From JAGPUQ01 sp036677085 (GTDB taxonomy: Bacteria; Pseudomonadota; Gammaproteobacteria; Pseudomonadales; Porticoccaceae): a DNA stretch of 64,000 bases. The DNA is taken from NCBI GenBank assembly GCA_036677085.1, contig JAKFFI010000017.1, positions 1 through 64,000 of the forward strand. The letters run 5' to 3'. Below, in pieces: positions 29,029 to 37,374 of the stretch; positions within the stretch are counted from its first letter, which is position 1, and each line of letters begins with the position of its first letter. The notes beneath the pieces were generated by a model that was given only the letters and a program-made list of their open reading frames with translations, had not been told where the DNA came from and made no database searches. The translations under genes were made by a program, and so were the position numbers.

Positions 29029-30855
29029 ATGGCGGCTGTGACCGCGGTCGAACGCTTGCCGGAAAACCGGCGTGAGCCGCAGTCTGGCAGCGTCCAAACT
29101 GCGCGTGAGCCCGGAGCGGCGATCATCCACACCGAGCATCTCGGTCGCGCGTTTCGCCGCAGGATGGTGTTGCGCAACGTCGATATTTCGGTTTACGAAG
29201 GCGAAATCTTCGGTCTGCTGGGCCCGGACGGTGCTGGCAAAACCACGCTGATGCAGTTGATGGCGGCGATTCTGGATCCCACCGAGGGGCGCTGCACGGT
29301 GATGCAGCACGACACGGTCAAGGACGCCTACTGGATCAACTCCCACATCGGCTACATGTTCCAGGGCTTCACGCTCTACGACAAACTGTCCATCGCCGAG
29401 AACATGCGGTTTTCCGCCGATATTCGCGGCCTATCGGCGAAAGTGTATGAAGAACGTCAGGAGCGCCTGCTGCGCATGGCAGGGCTGTTGCGGTTTCTCA
29501 AGCGTCCCGCCGGGAATCTCTCCGGCGGCATGCGCAAGAAGCTGTCGCTGTGCACCAACCTCATTCACGAACCGCGCCTGTTGCTGCTGGACGAATTGAG
29601 TCTGGGCGTGGATCCGGCGTCGCGGCGCGAGCTGTGGGACATGCTCCACGCCTTTCGCGACAACGGCGTCACGGTGGTCGTCAGCACGCCCTATATGGAC
29701 GAGGCGGCACACTGTGATCGCCTTGCGTTTCTGCACGAGGGCGAAGTGCTGGCGGTCGACAGCCAAGAAGCCCTGCGCGCCCGCTGCATCGGTCGAGTCT
29801 ATGAACTGGTGCAGGTCGCCCAGCGGGGGCACGCCCACAACCTGCTGCACGAGCATCCGGACGTGGTCAGCATCCGCCACCTGGCCGAGAGCGTGCACTT
29901 TCAGGTGCGCACATCCGCTCGACTCGACCCGGCGCTCGCCGCTGGGCTCGCCAGTGACGGCGGCAGGATCGAACCCGTCGAGCCCGGTCTCGACGATGCC
30001 TATATTCTGCTGGGCGGCGGTGAAAAGGGTTCCGCCTATGCCCGCCCGCCACCGGAGATCAAGCTGTCGCCTCGGCTGGAGGCACGCGGCCTGATCCGCA
30101 CCCAGGCCCTGCGCGTGGCCTTTGGCGACTTCGTCGCCAATGACGATGTGACGCTGGAAATTCAGCCGGGCGAAGTGTTTGGCTTTCTCGGTGCCAACGG
30201 TGCCGGCAAGACCACGTTCATCCGCGCGCTCTGCGGTCTGCAGAAACTCACTTCGGGCAACGCCTGGATCGGTGGCGTCAGCGTGCGCGATCAGCCGCAA
30301 TTGTTGCGCGACCATATCGGCTACATGTCGCAGCGGTTTTCGCTGTATCCCGATCTCACCGTGGGCGAGAACCTGGCCTTCTTTGCCGGCGTGTACGGGC
30401 TGCGCGGCAAGGATCGCAAACTGGCGATGGATTGGGCCATCGAGGTGACTGATCTGCGGGAGGTGCTGGACGGCCTGGTGTCCCAGACCTCGGGCGCGCT
30501 CAGCCAACGCCTGGCGCTGGCATGCGCCATCATGCACCAGCCGGAGGTAGTGTTCCTCGACGAACCCACTTCCGGGGTGAGCCCCGCCGCGCGCTACAAA
30601 TTCTGGCAGTTGATCCAGACGCTGGCCGAAGTCGGCACCACCATTTTCGTGACCACGCACTATCTGGAAGAGGCCAACTACTGCCATCGCCTGGGGCTGA
30701 TGCACCTGGGGCGCCTGATTGGCATCGGCCCCGCCAGTGAACTTGCCGCGGCGTTGCCGCCCGGCAGTGACACCAGTACGATCGAGGAAATGTTCCTCGC
30801 CTACATCCGTATCGAGGACCAGCGGCTCGCCCACCTGAAGGAATCCGCGCCATGA
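29029..30855 (+). CDS. ABC transporter with two fused ATPase domains (RbbA/YbhF-like)
   Basis: 608 residues from ATG 29029. Two nucleotide-binding domains in one chain. Domain 1: Walker A GPDGAGKTTLMQL, signature LSGGMRKKLSL, Walker B LLLLDELSLGVDP. Domain 2: Walker A GANGAGKTTFIRA, a weak signature TSGALSQRLALA instead of LSGGQ, Walker B VVFLDEPTSGVSP. In domain 1 the usual Pro after Asp-Glu is Leu. Powers the efflux pump whose two permeases follow; its stop overlaps the first permease as ATGA. Substrate unknown. The frame is open upstream to 28768, but that part overlaps the adaptor gene. Confidence 0.9.
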   Translation: MAAVTAVERLPENRREPQSGSVQTAREPGAAIIHTEHLGRAFRRRMVLRNVDISVYEGEIFGLLGPDGAGKTTLMQLMAAILDPTEGRCTVMQHDTVKDAYWINSHIGYMFQGFTLYDKLSIAENMRFSADIRGLSAKVYEERQERLLRMAGLLRFLKRPAGNLSGGMRKKLSLCTNLIHEPRLLLLDELSLGVDPASRRELWDMLHAFRDNGVTVVVSTPYMDEAAHCDRLAFLHEGEVLAVDSQEALRARCIGRVYELVQVAQRGHAHNLLHEHPDVVSIRHLAESVHFQVRTSARLDPALAAGLASDGGRIEPVEPGLDDAYILLGGGEKGSAYARPPPEIKLSPRLEARGLIRTQALRVAFGDFVANDDVTLEIQPGEVFGFLGANGAGKTTFIRALCGLQKLTSGNAWIGGVSVRDQPQLLRDHIGYMSQRFSLYPDLTVGENLAFFAGVYGLRGKDRKLAMDWAIEVTDLREVLDGLVSQTSGALSQRLALACAIMHQPEVVFLDEPTSGVSPAARYKFWQLIQTLAEVGTTIFVTTHYLEEANYCHRLGLMHLGRLIGIGPASELAAALPPGSDTSTIEEMFLAYIRIEDQRLAHLKESAP

Positions 30856-31952
30856 AATTGCACCGCCTGAGTGCGGTCATTCGCAAGGAGACCCGCGAGA
30901 TTCTGCGCGATCGCGTGACGCTTGCGATCGCCTTCCTGTTTCCCGTGCTGATGCTGTTGATGTTCGGCTACGCCATCTCGCTGGAGGTCGAAAACGTCAA
31001 ACTGGGTGTGTTGGATCAGGATCAGACCCCCGCCAGCGCCGAGCTGACCGACACCTTTGCGGCGAGCCGGTATTTCCAACTGGTGCGGCGCTTCAACTCC
31101 GAGTGGGAGATGCGCGAGTCGATCCAGGCCAATGAAGTCAAATTGGTGCTGCTGATCCCGGCCGACTTTTATCAAGAGATCGATCGCGAGGATGCGCCCC
31201 AGGTGCAGTTGCTGATCGATGGCACCTACTCGGCGACGGCGTTGATCGCGCTCAATTACGGGCTTTCGATCGCATCCCGCTTCCAGAGCGAGCGCGGTGG
31301 TGCCGGACACATCGATGTGGAGCCGCGCATCTGGTACAACCCGAGTCTGCGCAGTGTCATCTATGTGGTCTCCGGACTCTATGCGGTGATCATCGCCTCC
31401 TTCCCGCCGCTGCTCACTACCCTCGCCATCGTGCGCGAAAAAGAGAACGGGGCGATCCAGCAGATCTACGCGTCGCCGCTCACGGTACCCGAGTTTCTCC
31501 TGGGCAAGTTGATTCCCTACGGTGTCATTTCGTGCATTCAACTGCTCTCCATCGTGCTGGTTGGCAGCCAGTGGTTCGGGGTGCCGTTCAATGGCAATCC
31601 CTGGTATATGGCGATCGCGGGCGGTATCTATGTATTCTGCAACGTCGGCATCGGGCTGTTGATCTCGACCATTACCCAAAGCCAGTTGCTCGCGGTGTTG
31701 TTGGCCCTGGTCGTCACCATGATGCCCTCGATGCTGTTTTCGGGGTTTGTATTCCCCATCTACGCCATGGCCGAGCCGGTGCAGATCTATACGATGCTGT
31801 TTCCCGGCCGCTATTTCGTCGAGCTGTCGCGCGGTATCACCCTCAAGGGCGCTTCGCTGGGCGAGATGTGGCAGCCGCTGCTGTTGCTGACTGTCTACAC
31901 GGCTGCGATCTTTGGCGCCGCCGTGGCCGTGTTCAAAAAGAAAGTCGCTTGA
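30852..31952 (+). CDS. ABC-2 type permease (first)
   Basis: 366 residues. Inner-membrane permease of the drug/Na-type ABC-2 family, like YhhJ and YbhS. One N-terminal membrane helix (DRVTLAIAFLFPVLMLLMFGYAISLE), a large periplasmic loop (about residues 45-175, beginning NVKLGVLDQDQTPASAELTDTF), then a cluster of about five helices at the C-terminus, with the conserved cytoplasmic REKENGAIQQIYASPLTVPEFLLGK helix. Translationally coupled to the ATPase by an ATGA overlap. Probably forms a heterodimer with the next permease. Confidence 0.92.
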   Translation: MKLHRLSAVIRKETREILRDRVTLAIAFLFPVLMLLMFGYAISLEVENVKLGVLDQDQTPASAELTDTFAASRYFQLVRRFNSEWEMRESIQANEVKLVLLIPADFYQEIDREDAPQVQLLIDGTYSATALIALNYGLSIASRFQSERGGAGHIDVEPRIWYNPSLRSVIYVVSGLYAVIIASFPPLLTTLAIVREKENGAIQQIYASPLTVPEFLLGKLIPYGVISCIQLLSIVLVGSQWFGVPFNGNPWYMAIAGGIYVFCNVGIGLLISTITQSQLLAVLLALVVTMMPSMLFSGFVFPIYAMAEPVQIYTMLFPGRYFVELSRGITLKGASLGEMWQPLLLLTVYTAAIFGAAVAVFKKKVA

Positions 31953-31977
31953 TTGCAGCAATCATCGGAGGTTCGCC

Positions 31978-33087
31978 ATGGCCGGTCGTATCGGGAGCTT
32001 GATTCTCAAGGACACCATCCAGTTCGCCCGCGACAAGACGATTCTGATCGTCGTGTTCTGGATGTACACCCTCGAGGTGCTGATCTGCGGCTACGGCATG
32101 ACCTTCGAGGTCAAGGACCTGCCGGTCGCCGTGGTCGACAACGATCGCTCGCCGTCCAGCCGCGACCTGGTTGACCGTTTCGAGTTGTCGGAGGCGTTCC
32201 AGATCCGCGGTTACCCGGCCAATCAGGCCGAAGCCGAGCGCTGGATGCGCCAGGGTGACGCGCAGTACACCCTGGTGATTCCAGTCAACTTCGAACGGGA
32301 TCTGAAAGGCGGTAGATCGCCCCAACTTCAGATACTGCTCGATGGCACCAACTCCAACGCCGCGTCGCTGGCCAAGGATTACACCACGGCAATAGTGGCG
32401 CAGTTTGAGAGCGAGGCAAACGTCGCCGCCGTCGGCGGGCAGGGTCTGCGGCCCGCCGTGCAAATCTGGTACAACCGCACTCAGACCCTGGAGTCTTTTG
32501 TGGTGTTGTCCATGATTCTGGCGGCGGTGTTGATGGTGGGTACCATCCACTCGGCGGCCACCATCACCCGCGAAAAAGAGGTGGGGACCATCGATCAGCT
32601 GATGGTGACGCCAACGCGGATCTGGGAAATGTTCCTCGCCAAAACCGTGCCGACGCTGGTGGTGGGCGTCGTGGGTCTGTTCCCGAGTCTGGTGATCATC
32701 TGGTGGTTTGGCGTGCCCATTCACGGCAGCCTGTTTTTGTTCCTCGCGCTCACCGCCGTATTCCTGCTCAGCGCCATCGCCATCGGCGTGCTGATCGCGT
32801 CGATCACCAAAACCCTGCAACAAGCGCTGCTGTTGTGCTTTTTCGGGTTGTTTCCAATCATGTTTTTGTCGGGCACCATGACGCCCATCGATTCGATGCC
32901 AGCGTTCATTCAGCCCTGGACGGAGTTGAGCCCGTTGCGCCACTATATGGAAATCGCCATGGGCATCTTCCTAAAAGGCGTCGGCTTTGCCGAGCTCTGG
33001 CCGGCCGCGTTGAAGATGGCTGGCATTGGTGCAGTGCTGTATCTGATCGCTGCGTTGCGGTTTCGCCACAACCTGAAATCGGGTTGA
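31978..33087 (+). CDS. ABC-2 type permease (second)
   Basis: 369 residues, paralogue of the preceding gene with the same layout: N-terminal helix (TILIVVFWMYTLEVLICGYGMTFE), periplasmic domain starting LPVAVVDNDRSPSSRDLVDRF, and a C-terminal five-helix bundle preceded by REKEVGTIDQLMVTPTRIWEMFLAK. TCGGAGG six bases before the ATG at 31978 supports the start; the spacer to the first permease is only 25 bases. Completes a YhiI-RbbA-YhhJ / YbhGFSR-type exporter. Cargo is not predictable. Confidence 0.92.
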   Translation: MAGRIGSLILKDTIQFARDKTILIVVFWMYTLEVLICGYGMTFEVKDLPVAVVDNDRSPSSRDLVDRFELSEAFQIRGYPANQAEAERWMRQGDAQYTLVIPVNFERDLKGGRSPQLQILLDGTNSNAASLAKDYTTAIVAQFESEANVAAVGGQGLRPAVQIWYNRTQTLESFVVLSMILAAVLMVGTIHSAATITREKEVGTIDQLMVTPTRIWEMFLAKTVPTLVVGVVGLFPSLVIIWWFGVPIHGSLFLFLALTAVFLLSAIAIGVLIASITKTLQQALLLCFFGLFPIMFLSGTMTPIDSMPAFIQPWTELSPLRHYMEIAMGIFLKGVGFAELWPAALKMAGIGAVLYLIAALRFRHNLKSG

Positions 33088-33133
33088 GTCGAAAAATTCA
33101 CGAAAAATAATTACATGTTTGGCGCGACGTCCC

Positions 33134-33171
33134 CCCGCTTTCAGTAGCGGGACGATCCGGAGTCCCGGATC
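33134..33171. other. Two adjacent perfect hairpins after the ABC-2 operon
   Basis: Hairpin A is cccgct-ttcagt-agcggg (33134-33151, 6-bp stem); hairpin B is gatccgg-agtc-ccggatc (33154-33171... wait-free pairing, 7-bp stem). They sit in the 127-base spacer between the second permease and the CoA transferase. Neither is followed by a T-run, so they are not standard intrinsic terminators; they could block 3' exonuclease or be a protein-binding dyad. Confidence 0.4.
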
Positions 33172-33214
33172 AGTGTAACGGAACCTCGGCCAGTCACCTC
33201 CCGGAGGCGCTCCC

Positions 33215-34435
33215 ATGACACAATCAAACCAACATCTCCTCACCGGCGTACGCATCCTGGATCTCACCCGGGCGCTGGCGGGACCGAGCTGCACGCGCAT
33301 GTTCGCCGAGCTGGGTGCCGAGGTCATCAAGATCGAGCCGGCACCCGGCGGCGATATGGTGCGCGGCATTTCAAAACTGCGCGGGGATCGCAGCCTCTAC
33401 ATCATCCAGCAGAGCCTCAACAAAAAGAGTCTGTGCGTGAACCTGCGCGATCCCGCCGGCCTGGCGCTGGTGCGGGAACTGGTGCCTCATTGCGATGCGG
33501 TGGTCGAAAACTTCAAGCCCGGCATCATGGCGGATATGGGTCTCGCTTATGAGGACCTCCGCAAACTGAAGGACGACATCATCCTGTGCTCCATCTCCGC
33601 GCTGGGGCAGAGCGGACCGCTGTCCCACAAGCCCGGCTACGACTACATCGCGCAGGCCTATTCCGGGATCACCTCGATGATCGGCGAAGCGGAGGATCCG
33701 CCCTACATTCCGCTCGCCGGTATCGGCGATGTCAGCAGCGGGGTGCATGGCGCCTTCGGCATCGCCGCCGCCCTGCTCCACCGCGCCCGCACCGGTCGCG
33801 GCCAGCATCTGGATATTTCGATACTCGACTGCTACTACCACTGCCATGAGGTCAATGTGCATCAATGCAGCGGCAGCGACGGTGCCATCCAGCCCACGCG
33901 CGCCGGCCGTCACCTCGCCTACCTCTGCCCGGCCGGCATCTACCGCGCACCCGGCGGTAACATCACGCTGATGGGCTTCATGCATCACTGGAAAGACCTG
34001 TGCAAGGCCATGGGACGCCCCGAACTGGCCACTGATGTGAACTACGCCACCGATGCCGCCCGCCTGGCGCAACGCGAAAAGGTGGTGAAAATGATCGAGG
34101 ACTGGATGGCCGGCTTTCCCGACGTCGCCACCATCATCGAATTGCTCGAAGCCCATGGCGTGCCCTGCGCGCCGGTGCTCTCCATTGCCGAAACCCTCAC
34201 CCACCCCCATCTGGTGGCGCGCGGCACGGTACGCACGGTGAACGACCGCTTTGCCGGCGAATTCCAGATTCCCGGGATGCCCATCAAGACATCGGAGTAT
34301 CCCGACAACCCCGACTATCGCGCGCCGACCCTCGGCGAGCACAACCGCGAACTGCTGGGCACCTTGCTCGGCCGCAGCGCTGCCGAGATCGACGCGCTCC
34401 ACGAGAGCGGCACTGTGATGGAAGGCAAGATGTGA
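33215..34435 (+). CDS. CaiB/BaiF family (class III) CoA transferase
   Basis: 406 residues. Transfers CoA between an acyl-CoA and a free carboxylic acid through an aspartyl-CoA intermediate. N-terminal GVRILDLTRALAGPSCTRMFAELGAEVIKIE is the family start, the catalytic Asp lies in ISILDCYYHCHEVN, and the C-terminal part carries VPCAPVLSIAETLTHPHLVARG. CCGGAGG in front of the ATG supports the start. Substrate unknown; formyl-, carnitine-, succinyl- or bile-acid-type activity is possible. A homologue about equally long lies at 60,662-61,885. Convergent with cobA. Confidence 0.9.
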   Translation: MTQSNQHLLTGVRILDLTRALAGPSCTRMFAELGAEVIKIEPAPGGDMVRGISKLRGDRSLYIIQQSLNKKSLCVNLRDPAGLALVRELVPHCDAVVENFKPGIMADMGLAYEDLRKLKDDIILCSISALGQSGPLSHKPGYDYIAQAYSGITSMIGEAEDPPYIPLAGIGDVSSGVHGAFGIAAALLHRARTGRGQHLDISILDCYYHCHEVNVHQCSGSDGAIQPTRAGRHLAYLCPAGIYRAPGGNITLMGFMHHWKDLCKAMGRPELATDVNYATDAARLAQREKVVKMIEDWMAGFPDVATIIELLEAHGVPCAPVLSIAETLTHPHLVARGTVRTVNDRFAGEFQIPGMPIKTSEYPDNPDYRAPTLGEHNRELLGTLLGRSAAEIDALHESGTVMEGKM

Positions 34436-34517
34436 TCGCGGGGAAGAGGACCATATTCCGCAAGGGAATGGACCAGCGCGTCGCTGACAACCGCATCAGC
34501 AGCTTGTTGAAAAGCTC

Positions 34518-35366
34518 CTAATCCACGCGCGAACCGAACCGGCGGGAAGGTGCTGCATCGGACATTGCGCTGGAGACCTTCAGCGTTCTCCCGGCTTCGC
34601 TCCCCGGCAACGCCAGTCGCCCCCGCGCGGCCACCACATCCCCGATGATGAGCAGTGCCGGCGACGGCAGCGGCCGCTGTGCTACCCGCACCGCGATATC
34701 GGCGAGGATGCCGGTGATTTCCTGCTGGCGATCCGTGGTGCCATTGGCGATGACTGCCACTGGCGTCATTGTGGGGAGACCCTGTTCGATCAACCCGACC
34801 GCAATTTCGGCGAGGCAGGAAAGCCCCATGTAGACCACGGTGGTGTGGTGGGGCCGACACAGCAGCGACCAGTCGAGAGCGAGTTTGCCATCCAGGCGAT
34901 GCGCGGTGACAAAGGTAACCGCCTGGGCGTGATCGCGGTGGGTGAGCGGGATGCCGGTGGCCGCGGCGCAGCCGGTGGCGGCGGTGATGCCGGGCACCAC
35001 ATGGCACGGAATGCCGGCAGCGTTCAGGGCGTCGATCTCCTCGCCGCCGCGACCGAAGATGAAAGGATCGCCGCCCTTCAGGCGCACGACACGCTTGCCC
35101 TGCCGACCCAGCATGATCAGCAGTTCGCAGATGCGCGTCTGCGGCATGCTGTGGCAATGCTTGCGCTTGCCCACATAGATCTGCGCGCAATCCGGCCGGC
35201 AATGTTGCAGCAGCGCCGGATTCACCAGCCGGTCGTAGACCACTACTTCGGCCTGCTCCAGCAGGCGCACGGCCTTGAGGGTGATGAGTTCGGGGTCGCC
35301 GGGACCAGCGCCGACCAGATCGACGCGGCCGGTGGTTCTGATGGCGGTTGAAGCTGGCCTGGTCAT
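34518..35366 (-). CDS. cobA: Uroporphyrinogen-III C-methyltransferase (siroheme pathway)
   Basis: 282 residues. SAM-dependent enzyme that methylates uroporphyrinogen III at C2 and C7, giving precorrin-2 for siroheme. Motifs: VDLVGAGPGDPELITLKA, VVYDRLVNPALL, VRLKGGDPFIFGRGGEEID, VPGITAATGCAAATGIPLTHRD. It is the last gene of the minus-strand nirB operon and starts inside the stop of the DmsB/DmsC fusion gene (ATGA). Siroheme is the prosthetic group of NirB, which explains the position. Lacks the CysG dehydrogenase/ferrochelatase domain, so those steps must be encoded elsewhere. Confidence 0.96.
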   Translation of the reverse strand: MTRPASTAIRTTGRVDLVGAGPGDPELITLKAVRLLEQAEVVVYDRLVNPALLQHCRPDCAQIYVGKRKHCHSMPQTRICELLIMLGRQGKRVVRLKGGDPFIFGRGGEEIDALNAAGIPCHVVPGITAATGCAAATGIPLTHRDHAQAVTFVTAHRLDGKLALDWSLLCRPHHTTVVYMGLSCLAEIAVGLIEQGLPTMTPVAVIANGTTDRQQEITGILADIAVRVAQRPLPSPALLIIGDVVAARGRLALPGSEAGRTLKVSSAMSDAAPSRRFGSRVD

Positions 35367-37345
35367 TTTCTGTGCTCCGCTCCCGGCAGCGGCTTCCAGA
35401 TCAGGATTTCTTTCAGGTGGGCCAACACGGTGCGCGGCCGCGCGGCCTTGATGGTCGCCCAGAGTTCATCGCCCTTGAACTGGCCATGCAGCTCGCGCAC
35501 CACGCCCACCTGCTCCCTGTCCACCAGACCGGTGGCCCGGGCGTGGTCGATGAAATCCTGGTTTTTCCAGAAGAAGGCGCCCGGCATCGTGGTGGGAATC
35601 ACGACCACGAAGAACAGCGAGCGGCCGATCGCGGCGGCGGCGATCAGACCCGGCGCCAGCAGCAGCCAGGCCAGGATCGCACCCCAACCGCTGAGCGCAC
35701 CGGCCGCGGCGATCAGTGTCAGCGCCGCTGTCGCGACGATATTCAGCGCGAGCAGTCCATTGCGCAGCAGCCAGGGGTAGTAGTAGCGCGTGGTTTGCAG
35801 AAACCAGGACACCGAACCTTCCTTGCCGACCGCCCTCATGGCGCGGGCGTGGCCGGCGTGGCCGATCACTTCCAGCAGTTGGCCGCTACAGATCAGCGCG
35901 GCAAGCACGGCGGCCAGCGGCGCGGCGTTCACGCCCGTGATGACGAGGGCCGGCAGCGCCACCATGCCGGTGAGCAGTGCACCGAGTGCAATCGCGTTAC
36001 CGGCGAACGCGGTTGCTGTCTGCCAGTGATCCCAGAACGGCCGCGCCGGGATGCGGTAGATGCGGTACATGAAATACAGTCCCGCGAGGCCGCACAGCGC
36101 AGCACTGACGCCAACCACCTGGCGCAGCATCACCAGCAGCGGATGCGAAAACAGCGCCAGCACCATGAAGCCGATCAGCAGGGTGTAGAACCCGGTGATG
36201 CCCGCGATCTCACGACTCACCGGCGACCAGCGCAGATTGTTGAAGCCGCGATAAAAGCGGTGCGGTTTGCCCAGGTGCATATTGAGCTTGAACAGGCCGT
36301 AGGTGAGCAACGCGAGTTGCCCGACCAGCAGCGGCGTGCGCACCGCGGTTGCCGCGAGCGGCGCCAGCGCGGTGCCGCTGAAAAATCCACCGAGCAGAGT
36401 CAGCAGAAAAGCGCCGAGTACCGCCTGCGTGCAGAGCGTGAACACGACATGGGCACTCTCGTGGGAGGTCAGCAGCTTGCGCCAGTTCCACTCCCGTGCC
36501 GCGCCACCCTTCTGTGCGTCGATCTCGGGTTTGAACGCGCCGGTGGCGTCGTCCCTGTGGTACTTCACCGGCAGGCCGTCGGGGCGGGTCATCTCACGGT
36601 GCGTCCAGCGCGTCTGCTGGAAGCGGATATTGGGGTGGGTAATCGCGGGGTCGGGAAAACCCGGAATCTCGGTCTTGGCCTCGATGCGGTTTTCCGGAAT
36701 GTTCTCGATCACGCCGAAATCCAGCGCATTGCCGAGGCAGGCGCTGACGCAGGCGGGCTTGAGGCCGACTTCGAGGCGATCGACGCACATGTTGCACTTG
36801 GTGACCTGGCCCTTGACCGGATCGAGCTGGGGCGCGTTGTAGGGGCACACCCAGGTGCAGTAGCCGCAGCCGAAGCAGATATCTGGATCCTGCAACACCG
36901 CGCCGTATTCGGCGAACTTGGTGTAGGCGCGGGTCGGGCAGCCTTTCAGGCACACCGGATCGTCGCAGTGGTTGCAGGCCATCGAGATATTGATGCGCTG
37001 GTAATCGGGGAAAGTGCCGCCCTCGACATAGCCCACCGAGCGAAACGCGATGTGCGCCGGGTTGTCGTTCTTTTCGCTGCATGCCGACTCGCAGGCGTGG
37101 CAGCCGATGCAGTTGTCTGCGTTGAAGAAAAAGCCGTGCTGCTTGTAGCGGTTGGGATTGCTGCCTACTTCGGAGTTGCCATTGATTTGCAGACTCTCGC
37201 CGCGCAGCTCGCTGTCGGCGGCGACCAGCTCGATCAGATTGCCATAGCGGTTGGTGGCACGGGCGTCCTTGTCCCACAGATAGGCGTACGCCGGCTCGTC
37301 GTCGCGCAGCGGAAAGATGGCCTGGTGTGTTTCGATTTTGTTCAT
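35363..37345 (-). CDS. Fused DmsB-type 4Fe-4S protein and DmsC-type quinol-binding membrane anchor
   Basis: 660 residues combining two normally separate subunits. Residues 70-210 hold four ferredoxin-type clusters: CIGCHACESAC (79-89), CNHCDDPVCLKGC (124-136), CFGCGYCTWVC (157-167) and a fourth with Cys184, 187, 199 and 203. From about residue 300 there are eight or so hydrophobic helices matching DmsC/YnfH membrane anchors (ESAHVVFTLCTQAVLGAFLL onwards). It directly follows nasA (29-base spacer, good ribosome site) and overlaps cobA. Inference: it carries electrons from membrane quinol to the nitrate reductase, in place of the NADH-linked NasC/NasB reductase. Confidence 0.85.
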   Translation of the reverse strand: MNKIETHQAIFPLRDDEPAYAYLWDKDARATNRYGNLIELVAADSELRGESLQINGNSEVGSNPNRYKQHGFFFNADNCIGCHACESACSEKNDNPAHIAFRSVGYVEGGTFPDYQRINISMACNHCDDPVCLKGCPTRAYTKFAEYGAVLQDPDICFGCGYCTWVCPYNAPQLDPVKGQVTKCNMCVDRLEVGLKPACVSACLGNALDFGVIENIPENRIEAKTEIPGFPDPAITHPNIRFQQTRWTHREMTRPDGLPVKYHRDDATGAFKPEIDAQKGGAAREWNWRKLLTSHESAHVVFTLCTQAVLGAFLLTLLGGFFSGTALAPLAATAVRTPLLVGQLALLTYGLFKLNMHLGKPHRFYRGFNNLRWSPVSREIAGITGFYTLLIGFMVLALFSHPLLVMLRQVVGVSAALCGLAGLYFMYRIYRIPARPFWDHWQTATAFAGNAIALGALLTGMVALPALVITGVNAAPLAAVLAALICSGQLLEVIGHAGHARAMRAVGKEGSVSWFLQTTRYYYPWLLRNGLLALNIVATAALTLIAAAGALSGWGAILAWLLLAPGLIAAAAIGRSLFFVVVIPTTMPGAFFWKNQDFIDHARATGLVDREQVGVVRELHGQFKGDELWATIKAARPRTVLAHLKEILIWKPLPGAEHRK

Positions 37346-37374
37346 TGGGCTCCGGGGTACGGCATCACGCAGGA

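Noticed and set aside
34499..34514. Single cagcttgttgaaaagc near the cobA stop as a second MITE
   Set aside because: Only one end is present and no partner repeat lies nearby; at most a remnant.
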